Assembly: GCA_964543795.1 (NCBI GenBank)
Contig: CAZIZN010000010.1
Coordinates: 124,001-188,000 of the forward strand
Length of the DNA stretch: 64,000 bases
Origin: JACKIC01 sp964543795
Lineage (GTDB): Bacteria > Planctomycetota > UBA1135 > UBA2386
Direction: 5' to 3'
This document shows, piece after piece, positions 51,019 to 59,920 of this stretch. The number at the start of each line of letters is the position of its first letter. Positions within the stretch are counted from its first letter, which is position 1. The position numbers and the translations under genes were made by a program. The notes beneath the pieces were generated by a model. It saw only the letters and a program-made list of their open reading frames with translations, was not told the DNA's origin and did not search any database.

Positions 51019-53124
51019 TCACCGCAGGAACAGGTCGCACGGATTCGACGCCGCGCCAGCACTCAGCGGGCTGTCGAACACGAACGCGGCGAACGACAGG
51101 CGCAGGCCCGTCAGTTCCGGCGGCAGCGGCGCGAAGGCCGAGAAGTCGAGCACGGCGGTCGCTTCGCCGCCGGCGTCCAGCAGGCCGAGGAACCCCTGGA
51201 ACTGCGGCTGGTGGATCGCACCCGTGACCACGCCCTCGAGCCAGTCGTCCTCGACCGGGATCACGTCGTTGAGGAACGGCGTGCCGGGCACGTGGCCGCT
51301 GATGCCCGTCGCGACGTAGTAGAAGTTGCCGGCCCGCGCCGTGCCCCCGCGCAGCTGCAGCTCGACCACCGGCGCCGTCGCGAGCGGATACCACGTCGTC
51401 TCGGTCGCGAGCTTGGGGCGGATCGGTTCGAGCGGCACGTCGAGCCACGAACTGCCGCCGCCGCCGCCGTGCACGACGTCGACCCGGAACGGGTGGAAGC
51501 GCGGCGCGACCTCGAGCTGCTGGGCCATCGGCGACTCGCGCAGCCAGTGGTTGCGCAGCCGCAGACGCAGGATCGAACCCGCGGGAATGCGCGCGGCGAC
51601 CGGCGGCAACTGCACGTCGTGCTCTTCGGCGATTCCCGGCACGCTGGTCCCGTTGCCGAAACCCTGGCTCGTGAGCATCACCTCCTCGGCGCCCGCCCCC
51701 GGCGGCTCCACGGTGAGCAGTGCTGCGAGCATCCAGTCGGCGTCCTGCGGCACGATGCGCAGGTGCAGGGTCGCGCTGCTCGCGAGCTGGCGCTCGTCGG
51801 GGACCACCGCGGCGTAGACCAGTTCCTGCAGGGGGCACGCCTGGAGCACGTTCGCGAGGTCGCGGGCCGTCGGCACGTCGAGGTAGTCGGTCGGATTGAA
51901 GTTCGTCGCCGTGGGCGCGATCGACTGCACGAGCGAGAGCGGCTGCTGCACCGCGGCCGGCGGCGTCGGCAGCAGCTGCAGGTCGTCGTGCAGGAACAGC
52001 CGCTGCGTCGGCGACGCCACGAGCGGATCGCCGCCGTGGTGACGGCTCCACGCGTGCGTCGGGTCCTCGCGCAGCGCCCGGTCCAGCGGCAGCTCCGACA
52101 GCACGAACGGCGCTTCCTGATCGATCTCGTTGGCCTCCTGCCAGAGGTAGCGGTGCAGCCAGCGCAGCAGCAGACCGCTGCGGAACGCGCGTTCGGCGTC
52201 GTTCGGCGGCGTGTTGTGGCCGACGGTGCTCAGCAGCACGCGACGCGGCGCGGACATCGCGCCGAGCAGGCGCAGTGTCGGCATCGGACTGTCGATGCGG
52301 TCGTGGTAGGCGTGCGAGTAGAAGACCGGCACGGTCGAGGTCAGCAGTTCGGCAGCGATGTCGCGCCCTTCGGCGGCGAAGTGGCTGCGCAGCAGTTGCG
52401 GCGACTGGGCCACGAACGCGGTGCGCGCGGCCTGCACCAGCACGGGGTCGATCGGCAGGCCCGCGTAGCTGCCGGCGATGGCCTCGAGGAACCAGGAGCT
52501 CCAGAGCAGATCGCCGCGCAACCAGTCCTCGATCGGCTCGGCGACGTAGTCCTTCGCGACGACGCATGCCACCGTGGGGAAGGTCAACGAGGCGCGGCCA
52601 GGCACGGCGAGCTGCCGCCCGGACCACGCCGCGGCGTTCCACGCGTGTACACCGCCCTGGCTGCTGCCGATCACGGCGACGCGCGTGGCGTCGACGATGC
52701 CGGTCCACGCCGGGTTGTTCGCCGCGAACAGGATCTGCTCGGCGAGATCGCACCGTTCGATCGGCCCCCACAGGGTCGAAGCCGCGTTCGGGTGGTTCGG
52801 GTTCGCCGCCAGCGACTGCCCGTGCGCGCGCACGTCGTAGCTCCAGACGGCGTAACCCTGACCTGCCACGAGCAACTGCTGGTCGAGATCGTCGGCGCGC
52901 GTGCGACCGAGCGGATGCACGAACACGACCAGCGGCCAGCCGCAGGCCGGCGGCGCGACATCCGGACGGGTCAACGAACCGAACGCCTGATAGCCGTCGG
53001 AGTAGAGCACCGGCACGATGGCTTCGGTGACCAACGCATGCCCCGCCGCCGGTGGCACCGGACGCGGGCATGCTTGGGCGGAAACCGCCGCAGCGAGGGC
53101 CAGGGTCAGACACAAGGTGCGCAT
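51019..53124 (-). CDS. Secreted alpha/beta hydrolase (CocE/S15-like)
   Basis: About 701 residues from the ATG at 53124, with signal peptide (LCLTLALAAAVSA). The N-terminal half is an alpha/beta hydrolase: oxyanion region GWPLVVFVHPLG and nucleophile elbow GSSQGG with Ser155. The region FYSHAYHDRIDS probably holds the acid Asp, and TVGHNTPP the catalytic His. A jelly-roll-like second half resembles the C-terminal domain of CocE/S15 enzymes, and a short C-terminal part ends SNPCDLFLR. Substrate unknown: peptide or ester. It is head-to-head with the beta-lactamase-fold gene, about 110 bp between starts. Confidence 0.7.
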   Translation of the reverse strand: MRTLCLTLALAAAVSAQACPRPVPPAAGHALVTEAIVPVLYSDGYQAFGSLTRPDVAPPACGWPLVVFVHPLGRTRADDLDQQLLVAGQGYAVWSYDVRAHGQSLAANPNHPNAASTLWGPIERCDLAEQILFAANNPAWTGIVDATRVAVIGSSQGGVHAWNAAAWSGRQLAVPGRASLTFPTVACVVAKDYVAEPIEDWLRGDLLWSSWFLEAIAGSYAGLPIDPVLVQAARTAFVAQSPQLLRSHFAAEGRDIAAELLTSTVPVFYSHAYHDRIDSPMPTLRLLGAMSAPRRVLLSTVGHNTPPNDAERAFRSGLLLRWLHRYLWQEANEIDQEAPFVLSELPLDRALREDPTHAWSRHHGGDPLVASPTQRLFLHDDLQLLPTPPAAVQQPLSLVQSIAPTATNFNPTDYLDVPTARDLANVLQACPLQELVYAAVVPDERQLASSATLHLRIVPQDADWMLAALLTVEPPGAGAEEVMLTSQGFGNGTSVPGIAEEHDVQLPPVAARIPAGSILRLRLRNHWLRESPMAQQLEVAPRFHPFRVDVVHGGGGGSSWLDVPLEPIRPKLATETTWYPLATAPVVELQLRGGTARAGNFYYVATGISGHVPGTPFLNDVIPVEDDWLEGVVTGAIHQPQFQGFLGLLDAGGEATAVLDFSAFAPLPPELTGLRLSFAAFVFDSPLSAGAASNPCDLFLR

Positions 53125-53236
53125 CTCGTTGCGGGAGGGGGCCGGAGGCTGCGGGAGCATAACGCAGGATCCGTTCGTGCCGAGGGCCGGCAGGCACGTA
53201 GGTTGTGTGTCAGCAACCTCGAACGACACCGCCCCC

Positions 53237-54772
53237 ATGCCCACGACCCGCCGCACGCCTTGGCCCGTCCTGTTCGCCGCCTGCCTCGCGCTGGGCGCGG
53301 CGTCCGCCCAGACCCCCACCCCGCTGACCGCCGAGCAGGTCGGCGGATTCGTGCAGTTTGCGCAGCAGCGCTTCGGCACGGTCGGCATCGCGGTCGCCGT
53401 GGTCCAGGACGGGAAGGTGCTGTGCGAAGTCGCCGCCGGCGAACGCGCCGACGGTGATCCGGTGACCCCGACCACGCTGTTCAACATCGCCTCGTGCAGC
53501 AAGGCGTTCACGGCCGCGTGCGTGGCCCGTCTCGTCGAGCAGGGCCGGCTGCGCTGGGACGACCGCGTGGTGCAGCACGTGCCGGAGTTCCGCATGGCCG
53601 ATCCGTGGATCACCGCGCACATGACGGTGCGCGACCTGCTCTGCCACCGCAGCGGGTTGGTGACGTTCGCAGGCGACCTGCTGTGGTACGGCAGCGAGTA
53701 CGACGACGCCGAGATCCTGCGGCGGCTCGAGCGGCTGCCGATCACGCAGAACTTCCGCGAACACTACGGCTACCAGAACCTCATGTACATGGTCGCCGGG
53801 CTCGTCGTGCAGCGGGTCTCGGGCAAGACCTGGGAGGACCTCGTCGAGGCCGAGTTCCTCGCACCGCTCGGCATGGCCGATTCGCGCGCCGCGGCCGGCA
53901 GGATCCCCGCGGGCGTTGCGATCGCGACACCGCACATCGGCGGCGAACCGATCGCCGCCACCGAGTTCCTCGCCTGCAAGCCGGCCGGCGCGATGTACTC
54001 GTCGGTGCACGACCTGTCGGCGTGGCTGCGCATGCTGCTCGCCGGGGGTGCGTGGGACGGCAAGACCGTGCTGACCGACGCGTCGCTGCGCGAGATGTGG
54101 CGGCCGCACGTGGCGCTCGGTCAGGGCTCGGGCGGCGACACGCGCGACTTCCGCAGCTACGGACTCGGCTGGTTCCTGTCGCTCGAGCGCGGTCGCAAGG
54201 TCGTCGAACACGACGGCGGCATGCCGGGCTTCCTCAGCAAGGTCTCGCTGGTGCCCTCGGAGTCGTTCGGCTTCGCGGTGCTCAACAACGGCAACGACGG
54301 CCTCGTCAACGAGGCCGTCAAGCGCGCCCTGTTCGCAGCGCGCGCCGGCGGCGACGGCAAGGCGGCGCTGGAACGGCTCCTCGAGGTCAAGGAGCGCATG
54401 GCCGAGCGCGAGCGCCGCGAAGCCGAGCAGCGCGCCGCGCGCCGCGTCGTGGGCACGCACCCCAGCAAGGATCTCGCGGCCTATGCGGGCAGCTACACGG
54501 ACGCGGTCTACGGGCCGGCGCGGGTCGAACTGCGCGACGGCGCACTGCACGTCGAACTCGTGCCGAGCCGCAAGAAGCTGTTCGGCACCTTGACGCACTG
54601 GCATCACGACACGTTCCGCGTCGATTTCCCCGACCCGTTCCTGCCGTTCGCCCTCGTGCGCTTCGAACTCGACCACACCGCCGCCGTCGTCGGCTTCCGC
54701 ATCGATTGTCCGATCGTCGACTTCGACTTCGGGGCACTCGACTTCCGACGCGACGCCGCGGCTATCCGCTGA
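53237..54772 (+). CDS. Secreted class-C beta-lactamase-fold serine hydrolase
   Basis: A 511-residue protein from the ATG at 53237, with a signal peptide (WPVLFAACLALGAASAQ). The catalytic S-x-x-K is S86-C-S-K89. The YxN motif is seen in HYGYQNLM and the third box as HDGGMP (HxG type). This is the AmpC/esterase/D-aminopeptidase superfamily. The C-terminal domain (from about 420: DLAAYAGSYTDAVYGP) fits DUF3471, common in exported non-resistance members. An esterase or peptidase role is more likely than antibiotic resistance. It is the only + strand gene between two minus-strand genes. Confidence 0.82.
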   Translation: MPTTRRTPWPVLFAACLALGAASAQTPTPLTAEQVGGFVQFAQQRFGTVGIAVAVVQDGKVLCEVAAGERADGDPVTPTTLFNIASCSKAFTAACVARLVEQGRLRWDDRVVQHVPEFRMADPWITAHMTVRDLLCHRSGLVTFAGDLLWYGSEYDDAEILRRLERLPITQNFREHYGYQNLMYMVAGLVVQRVSGKTWEDLVEAEFLAPLGMADSRAAAGRIPAGVAIATPHIGGEPIAATEFLACKPAGAMYSSVHDLSAWLRMLLAGGAWDGKTVLTDASLREMWRPHVALGQGSGGDTRDFRSYGLGWFLSLERGRKVVEHDGGMPGFLSKVSLVPSESFGFAVLNNGNDGLVNEAVKRALFAARAGGDGKAALERLLEVKERMAERERREAEQRAARRVVGTHPSKDLAAYAGSYTDAVYGPARVELRDGALHVELVPSRKKLFGTLTHWHHDTFRVDFPDPFLPFALVRFELDHTAAVVGFRIDCPIVDFDFGALDFRRDAAAIR

Positions 54773-54786
54773 GGCGACGGCAGGGC

Positions 54787-55455
54787 TCAGCGACCGAGCA
54801 GTCGCCCGGCGAGTTCGGCCGCGAACTCGTGCGGCACGGCCACGACGAGGTTGCGGCGCGGCACGCCGAGGCCTTCCAGCTGCGTGGCTTCCTCGGCGCT
54901 GCCGACGAGCACCGCGGCGGCCGTCTGCAGTCCGGCGACCAGCAGGTCGATCCGGTTCTCGAACTCGCGGCGCGGCACGCGGCGCCAGCGCGTCGCGCAG
55001 CACACGCTGCAGCGATCCGCGTCGTCGAAGGTCGTGCAGGTCCGACCGCGCTCGTCGACGAGATCACCGCGGTGGCAGAGAACCTCCGCCGCCCGCACCG
55101 CGGCGAACACCCTCGCGCCCATGCGTTCGGCGAGCCAGAGCACGTTCGTCGAACCGCGCGCACCGACGCCGAGGTGCACGACCGCGCCGGCCGGCCGCAC
55201 CCGCAGCAGGCCCGCGAGGCGCCGTTCGAGTTCGATGTGGCTGTTCGCCTGCCCGACGCGATGCAGCGGCCGATCCTGCACCGCGAACGTCGTCGCCTCG
55301 GCAGTCGAGGCGGGAGAGCACCCCGGCGGCGCAGGCGCGAACCAGTCGACCTCGGCCCCGGCGTCGGCGAGCATCGAGCGCAGGTCCGCGGCGCACCGGC
55401 TGCTCCAGTGCAGACCCGGGCCGTTGCCCGGCGAACTCACGAGCACGAACCGCAC
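54787..55455 (-). CDS. Rossmann-like protein of unknown function
   Basis: A 222-residue protein in the frame opening at GTG 55455, which lies inside the end of the NUDIX gene (overlap 19 bp). It starts VRFVLVSSPGNGPGLHWSSR, has VVHLGVGARGSTNVLWLA and then VFAAVRAAEVLCHRGDLVDE, a pattern of alternating strands and helices like glycosyltransferase or nucleoside-binding folds. A cluster of cysteines (CTTFDDADRCSVCC) follows, perhaps a metal site. The end, AAVLVGSAEEATQLEGLGVP, resembles the C-terminal part of GT-B glycosyltransferases. I do not recognise the family. The upstream open frame of 1100 residues is read-through of other genes. Confidence 0.5.
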   Translation of the reverse strand: MRFVLVSSPGNGPGLHWSSRCAADLRSMLADAGAEVDWFAPAPPGCSPASTAEATTFAVQDRPLHRVGQANSHIELERRLAGLLRVRPAGAVVHLGVGARGSTNVLWLAERMGARVFAAVRAAEVLCHRGDLVDERGRTCTTFDDADRCSVCCATRWRRVPRREFENRIDLLVAGLQTAAAVLVGSAEEATQLEGLGVPRRNLVVAVPHEFAAELAGRLLGR

Positions 55456-56393
55456 GCCGGAGAGGCTAGCTCGCCGCGCAACGTGCGCCAGAGCGTCCAG
55501 CGCGCCGCGGCGCCGAGTTCCTCGTCGAGCAGGCCGTGGCGCAGCAGGAAGTCGAGCGCGACGAGCGCGCTGTTGGGCTTCCAGACCCCGGCACCGCGCA
55601 GTGACTCGGCGACCGCGGCCGCAGGCAACCGCTCGAATCGTTCGACCTCGCCGTCGACGGCGCGCGGCACGAACTCCGGCGGCAGTTCGAGGTCGTAGCA
55701 GATCAGGGTGTCTGCCTTCAGCGACAGGCCGTCCTGCTGGCGGTAGGAGATCGCGGCCGCGCGGCGCAGGCCGGTGAGGTGCGGCGCGGCCAGCCCGGCC
55801 TCTTCGCCACACTCCTTCACCAGCGTCGCCTCGGGCGACATGCCGATCGACTGGCCGCCCGCGACGAGGTTGTCGAGGTGGCCGGGGTAGGTGGCCTTGC
55901 CTCGCGACCGCTCGGCGAGCCACAGTTCGACGCCTCGGCCCGTCCGCACGTAGCCGTTCAGATGCACTCCCGAGGCCGGCACGCCGAGCCAGGCGACAGC
56001 GACGCGGTCGACCTGGAGCAGCGGCGGGCCGCCGGCCGACGCTGCGACCGGATAGGACTCGCCCAGGGGGCTGCGGACTTCGCCAGCGGCCGCGAGGTCG
56101 CGCACGAACGCAGCGAGTGCGGCGCTGCGCGCCGCGAAGCCGGGGCCGTTCACCTGCCAGACGCCGTCGCGGCACACGAACGGGGCACGAAGGTGCGGCA
56201 CGCGCTGGCGGTGCACGTGTCCGACGACGACTCCGTCGACGGCCCACGGCACGAAGGCCGCGAGATCGGCGGAGCGGCACGCGAGGATGCGGTCGAGGTA
56301 GGCGATGGCGCGGGTGTAGTTCGCCGCTGCACCCGGCGGAAGTGCCGTCTCGCCGGGAACGGGGCATCGGGTATGGTCGCCCGGCCATCTCAT
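55437..56393 (-). CDS. NUDIX hydrolase with DUF4743-type N-terminal domain
   Basis: A 318-residue protein. The N-terminal part (YLDRILACRSADLAAFVPWA) matches the DUF4743 domain that precedes NUDIX in thiamine-pyrophosphokinase-related (Tnr3-like) proteins. The NUDIX box is GGQSIGMSPEATLVKECGEE, a close fit to GX5EX7REUXEEXGU with Lys for Arg. This predicts pyrophosphohydrolase activity on a nucleotide or coenzyme diphosphate. The ATG at 56393 shares the tetramer CATG with the ATG of the divergent gene at 56392. Both may be real, but only four bases separate them from conflict. Confidence 0.8.
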   Translation of the reverse strand: MRWPGDHTRCPVPGETALPPGAAANYTRAIAYLDRILACRSADLAAFVPWAVDGVVVGHVHRQRVPHLRAPFVCRDGVWQVNGPGFAARSAALAAFVRDLAAAGEVRSPLGESYPVAASAGGPPLLQVDRVAVAWLGVPASGVHLNGYVRTGRGVELWLAERSRGKATYPGHLDNLVAGGQSIGMSPEATLVKECGEEAGLAAPHLTGLRRAAAISYRQQDGLSLKADTLICYDLELPPEFVPRAVDGEVERFERLPAAAVAESLRGAGVWKPNSALVALDFLLRHGLLDEELGAAARWTLWRTLRGELASPACGSCS

Positions 56394-58035
56394 GGGCAAG
56401 GTACGCGCCCTCATCCACGCCTGGCTGGTGCTCGACTTCTTCGGCGAAGCGCGCACGTCGGGCGGTTCCGGCAGCACGCTGACGACGACGATCTTCTCGC
56501 AGTCGTTCCTGGCGCTGGTGTTCGCAGCGCTGCTCTACCCGGAGACGCCGCCGGTGCCGTTCGCCGCGGCGAACCTCTGCCTGTCGTCCCTGCTGGTCGC
56601 GGTCGGGGTCCTGTCCGACCAGGAGCATCGACAGCGGCAACGCGCCGACCGGCTGCTGCTGGGCACGGCGCCGCTCGGGCCGTCGGTCGTCGTCGCGGCG
56701 CACGCCGGCCACGCGGCGTTCTACGTCTGCCTCGTGACGATCGGCATGGCGCTGCCGCCGGCGATCCTGCTGGCCCACCTGCAATCCGACGCGTGGCAGC
56801 TGCCCGGCTACCTGCTCGCCGCCTGCGCGTGCAGCGCCTTCGCGAGCGCCGGGCTCGGCGTGCTGCTGCGACTGCTCGACCGCGTGTTCGGGCCGCTGCG
56901 CGCGGCGCTGCTCGCGGGAACCGCGAAGGCCGTGCTGCTCGGCGGCGGGCTGGTGCTGTTCGCGCTGGGCCTGCGGCGGCTGGAAGGCACCGCCGACGCG
57001 TTGCCGATCGGCCGGCTGGGCGCGGAGCTGTTGCCGCCCTACCACGCAGCGCGGTTGCTCGCGGACCCGTCGGCCGAGGTGTGGCGCCTCGTGCCCCTCG
57101 GGGTCGCGGCCGGCGTGCTGCTGCTGCTGCGGGTCGCGCTCGAACGCGGTGGCGCGGTCGATTCGGGGCGCGTCGGCCAGGGTGGATTCCTGCGCCGTCT
57201 GCTGCGCCGGCACGCGGGCCGCGGACCGCGGCTCGGCATGGCCGAGTTCGTCGCGGTCACGATGTGGCGCAGCCCCGGCTTCCGGACGCGCGTGCTGCCG
57301 CTGCTCGGGCTGCCCGCGGGCATGGTGTTCCTGACGCTCGACGGCGGCAAGGGCAGCCTCGTCTTCACCAGCCTGCTGCTGCAGTTGCCGGCCATCTACC
57401 TGCCGTTCGTGATCGCCTTCCTGCCGCGTGCCGACCAGTCCGACGCCGGCTGGGTCTTCGCGCATGCGCCGGCCCTCGACCTCGACCAGGTGCGCGACGC
57501 CACGTGGCGGGCGCTCGTGACGCACGTGCTGTTGCCCGTGCACGCGATCGCGTTCGGACTCGCGGTGGCGACGAGCGCCGCGCCGCTGGACACCGCCGCC
57601 GTGGCCCTGTTCGCGGCGAGCCTGTCGGTGCCCGCGAGCCGTCCGCTGTTGCGCGCGCTGCACACGGTGCCGTTCTCGCAGAGTGAAGAAGTCGACGGCG
57701 CCACCGATCTCGGCAGCCTGTTCACGGCGGCCCTGGTGCTCGGCGGCATCGGCACCCTGTTCGCGGCGGTCGTGCCGCCGGCGGGACGCTGGGCGCTGGC
57801 GCTGCTGATGGCGACCGTCGCGTGGGCGACGTTCACGCGGCAGCCCGAGCCGGGCGCGGTCGGCCAGGTCGCCGCCGTCGATCCGGGCCACAGCAGGCCG
57901 GAACCGGCCGTGCGACAAGGGGATCTGACCGCTGCTGCCGATGCGAGCCTGACCCGCGAGCTGCGGGCGATCGCGGTGCTCTACCTCGCCACGAGCCTCT
58001 TGCCGACGCTGATCGGACAGATGTTCGCCGAGTAG
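56392..58035 (+). CDS. Polytopic membrane protein, unknown function
   Basis: A 547-residue protein with about ten or more hydrophobic stretches (for example SFLALVFAALLYP, LCLSSLLVAVGVLS, LLAGTAKAVLLGGGLVLFAL, LVFTSLLLQLPAIYLPFVIAFL, LVTHVLLPVHAIAFGLAV). The layout resembles ABC-2-type permeases or bacterial 'ABC-like' membrane subunits, but no ATP-binding partner is next to it. It may be an exporter component, with the ATPase elsewhere. The N-terminus begins MGKVRALIHAWLVLDFFG. It is divergent from the NUDIX gene. Confidence 0.6.
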   Translation: MGKVRALIHAWLVLDFFGEARTSGGSGSTLTTTIFSQSFLALVFAALLYPETPPVPFAAANLCLSSLLVAVGVLSDQEHRQRQRADRLLLGTAPLGPSVVVAAHAGHAAFYVCLVTIGMALPPAILLAHLQSDAWQLPGYLLAACACSAFASAGLGVLLRLLDRVFGPLRAALLAGTAKAVLLGGGLVLFALGLRRLEGTADALPIGRLGAELLPPYHAARLLADPSAEVWRLVPLGVAAGVLLLLRVALERGGAVDSGRVGQGGFLRRLLRRHAGRGPRLGMAEFVAVTMWRSPGFRTRVLPLLGLPAGMVFLTLDGGKGSLVFTSLLLQLPAIYLPFVIAFLPRADQSDAGWVFAHAPALDLDQVRDATWRALVTHVLLPVHAIAFGLAVATSAAPLDTAAVALFAASLSVPASRPLLRALHTVPFSQSEEVDGATDLGSLFTAALVLGGIGTLFAAVVPPAGRWALALLMATVAWATFTRQPEPGAVGQVAAVDPGHSRPEPAVRQGDLTAAADASLTRELRAIAVLYLATSLLPTLIGQMFAE

Positions 58036-58098
58036 CCCCCGTTGCCACGGGAGGCCCCGCTCCTTACCTTGGTGGGGTTCGTCACCGAGGAGTGCGCC

Positions 58099-58314
58099 AT
58101 GGACACGAGAACCGCGGTGGAGCGCTGGCCTGCCCAGGCGACGCCAGTTCGTCACGACGGCATCGCCCCGGATGCCAAGCAGCGCAACGAAGATGCGCAC
58201 ACGAGGCGCGACGACGCGCCGAGTGCGGCCGACCTGGAGGCTCGCTTCAGCCTCGACCCACTTCGCCACACCGACCGCTACCGGTTGGTGATGCCGTTCA
58301 AGCTCCGTTGGTGA
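58099..58314 (+). CDS. Small hypothetical protein, 71 residues
   Basis: A 71-residue protein with a strong ribosome site (GAGGAG) before the ATG at 58099. It is hydrophilic, rich in Asp, Arg and Ala (NEDAHTRRDDAPSAADLEAR) and ends in MPFKLRW. No motif, membrane helix or known family was seen. The stop lies in the first copy of a 17-bp tandem duplication (58300-58333). The good ribosome site is the main evidence that it is real. Confidence 0.45.
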   Translation: MDTRTAVERWPAQATPVRHDGIAPDAKQRNEDAHTRRDDAPSAADLEARFSLDPLRHTDRYRLVMPFKLRW

Positions 58315-58333
58315 TCAAGCTGCGTTGGTGATC
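58300..58333. repeat. Two tandem copies of a 17-bp unit between converging stops
   Basis: AAGCTCCGTTGGTGATC (58300-58316) is followed directly by AAGCTGCGTTGGTGATC (58317-58333), one mismatch. The first copy contains the stop of the small gene and the second overlaps the stop of the pseudouridine synthase gene. A recent slippage event is the simplest explanation. Confidence 0.7.
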
Positions 58334-59339
58334 ACGGCTCGAGCAGAGCCGCGAGATCGGCGGGCAGAGGCGCTTCGATCGTGACCTCGCGCGCCAGCTT
58401 CGGGTGGAAGAAGGTCAGCGAGTGCGAGTGCAGGGCATGCCGATCCAGCACGAGCAGGCGCCGGTGCTCTTCGGTGAGCGTGCCGGCGAGCTGGTGCAGG
58501 AACAGGCGCTCGTCGGGCCCGTAGAGTTTGTCGCCGACGAGCGGGCAGCCGATCGCCGCCATGTGAACCCGGATCTGGTGCGTGCGCCCGGTCAGGGGTC
58601 GGAGTTCGACGAGAGAATGTTCGCGCCCGCTGCGCAGCAGCCGGAACTCGGTCACCGCCGAGAGCCCCTCGCCCGTGGTGGTCGTGGTCAGCTTGAGGCG
58701 CACCGCGGACTTCTTGTCGGGAGCAATCGCGAGGTCGATGGTGCCCTGCGCGGGTGGCCGGCCGCACACCACGGCGAGGTAGGTCTTCCGGACCTCGCGC
58801 TCCTCGAACTGCTTGCGGACGGCGTGGTGGAACTGCTCGTCGAGCCCGACGGCGACGACGCCGGAGGTCTCCACGTCGATGCGGTGCAGCAGGCGCGGCA
58901 CGACATCGCGCGCCGGGTCGTCGGGATTGCGGTAGCGGCGGTGCAGCGCGTGGATCAGGGTGCCGTCGAGCCGCCGACCGGAGGGATGCACGGCCATGCC
59001 GGGCGGCTTGTCGACCGCGATCATCCACGCGTCCTCGTAGAGGATCGGGAACTCGACGTTCGCGCCCGGATCCGGGCTCGCGAGCGGATTGGGTGGAATG
59101 TCGACGGTGATCGTCTCCCCGGTTCGCACGCGGCGGGACGCGCTGACGATGCGCCCTTCGAGGTGCACGAAACCGCCGTCGATCAGGCGGTGGATGCTGG
59201 CGCGAGAACGCCAGGTGAGGACCGCCGCGAGGGCGAGGTCGAGGCGTTGGCCGTCCAGGCGCGCATCGACGAGAACCCGCAACTGCTCGAGTTGCCTGCT
59301 CAGGTCGCGCGGACCGTCACCTGGATACTTGGGCAGCAT
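58332..59339 (-). CDS. RluA/RluD-family pseudouridine synthase with S4 domain
   Basis: A 335-residue enzyme that isomerises uridines in rRNA or tRNA. The N-terminal S4-like RNA-binding domain (QRLDLALAAVLTWRSRASIH) is followed by the catalytic core. The motif HRIDVETSG contains the catalytic Asp155; ILYEDAWMIAVDKPPGM and RPLTGRTHQIRVHMAAIG are the conserved flanks. The length is normal for RluD-type enzymes. The target cannot be told from sequence. It is in the same direction as rpsU, which ends about 60 bp upstream. Confidence 0.93.
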   Translation of the reverse strand: MLPKYPGDGPRDLSRQLEQLRVLVDARLDGQRLDLALAAVLTWRSRASIHRLIDGGFVHLEGRIVSASRRVRTGETITVDIPPNPLASPDPGANVEFPILYEDAWMIAVDKPPGMAVHPSGRRLDGTLIHALHRRYRNPDDPARDVVPRLLHRIDVETSGVVAVGLDEQFHHAVRKQFEEREVRKTYLAVVCGRPPAQGTIDLAIAPDKKSAVRLKLTTTTTGEGLSAVTEFRLLRSGREHSLVELRPLTGRTHQIRVHMAAIGCPLVGDKLYGPDERLFLHQLAGTLTEEHRRLLVLDRHALHSHSLTFFHPKLAREVTIEAPLPADLAALLEP

Positions 59340-59397
59340 CGCGGGTGGGCGCGGGCGAGGTCGCCCGGGCGAGCGCCGCGCCCCGAGGCGACGGACG

Positions 59398-59724
59398 TTA
59401 CTGCGCGTCGACGCGCTGGATCGTCGTGTCGGCGGTCAACGGATCGAAGTCGGGGCCCTCGTTGTTGCGACGGTCAGTGCCCTTGCCCGGACGCGCACGG
59501 CGCTTCTTGTTCGAACGGCCGGCAGGCGCGCCGCTGCGCTTGCGTTCCGCCATCATGATGTTGCGCAGGCGCTCGCGCTCTTCGCGGCGGCGCTTGTCGC
59601 TCGACTTCTCGTGGTAGGCGTGCTTCTTGGCGAGACGGAAGATGCCGGCGTAGTTGCACTGGCGCTTGAAGCGGCGCAGAGCGGCTTCGAGCGGCTCGTT
59701 CGGGCGGACCTGGACGCGAATCAT
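59398..59724 (-). CDS. rpsU: Ribosomal protein bS21 with extended C-terminus
   Basis: A 108-residue bS21. The core starts MIRVQVRPNEPLEAALRRFK and continues RQCNYAGIFRLAKKHAYHEK, typical of the 60-70-residue protein of the 30S platform that helps in mRNA selection. Here a basic C-terminal extension of about 40 residues (GRSNKKRRARPGKGTDRRNN) follows. The start at 59724 begins directly with the core. It is divergent from recD2 (about 200 bp), and rluA-type pseudouridine synthase lies downstream, so the locus is translational. Confidence 0.93.
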   Translation of the reverse strand: MIRVQVRPNEPLEAALRRFKRQCNYAGIFRLAKKHAYHEKSSDKRRREERERLRNIMMAERKRSGAPAGRSNKKRRARPGKGTDRRNNEGPDFDPLTADTTIQRVDAQ

Positions 59725-59920
59725 GTGGGAGGTTGGGTCGGCGGATCGGCAGTCGTGGCTGGAGTCGTCGTTCGTTGCAGGCGGGCGGCTGTCCGACGGC
59801 ATCGCAGCGGGCGTGTGGCGACCGCTGACCAGCCCACGTATGCTGCTGGCCGACGACGAAAGGGCGAGGAACCATAGCGACTCCCGCCGCCGAGGCAATG
59901 CCTCAAATCCACCGCAGCCC

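Noticed and set aside
53237..54772. Antibiotic-resistance beta-lactamase
   Set aside because: The class-C fold and SxxK are present, but the extra DUF3471 domain and context fit esterase or peptidase-like members better.
55456..58269. Upstream extension of the 54787-55455 frame (1160 residues in total)
   Set aside because: It reads across the NUDIX and membrane-protein genes and is rich in Arg/Gln/His with no domains.
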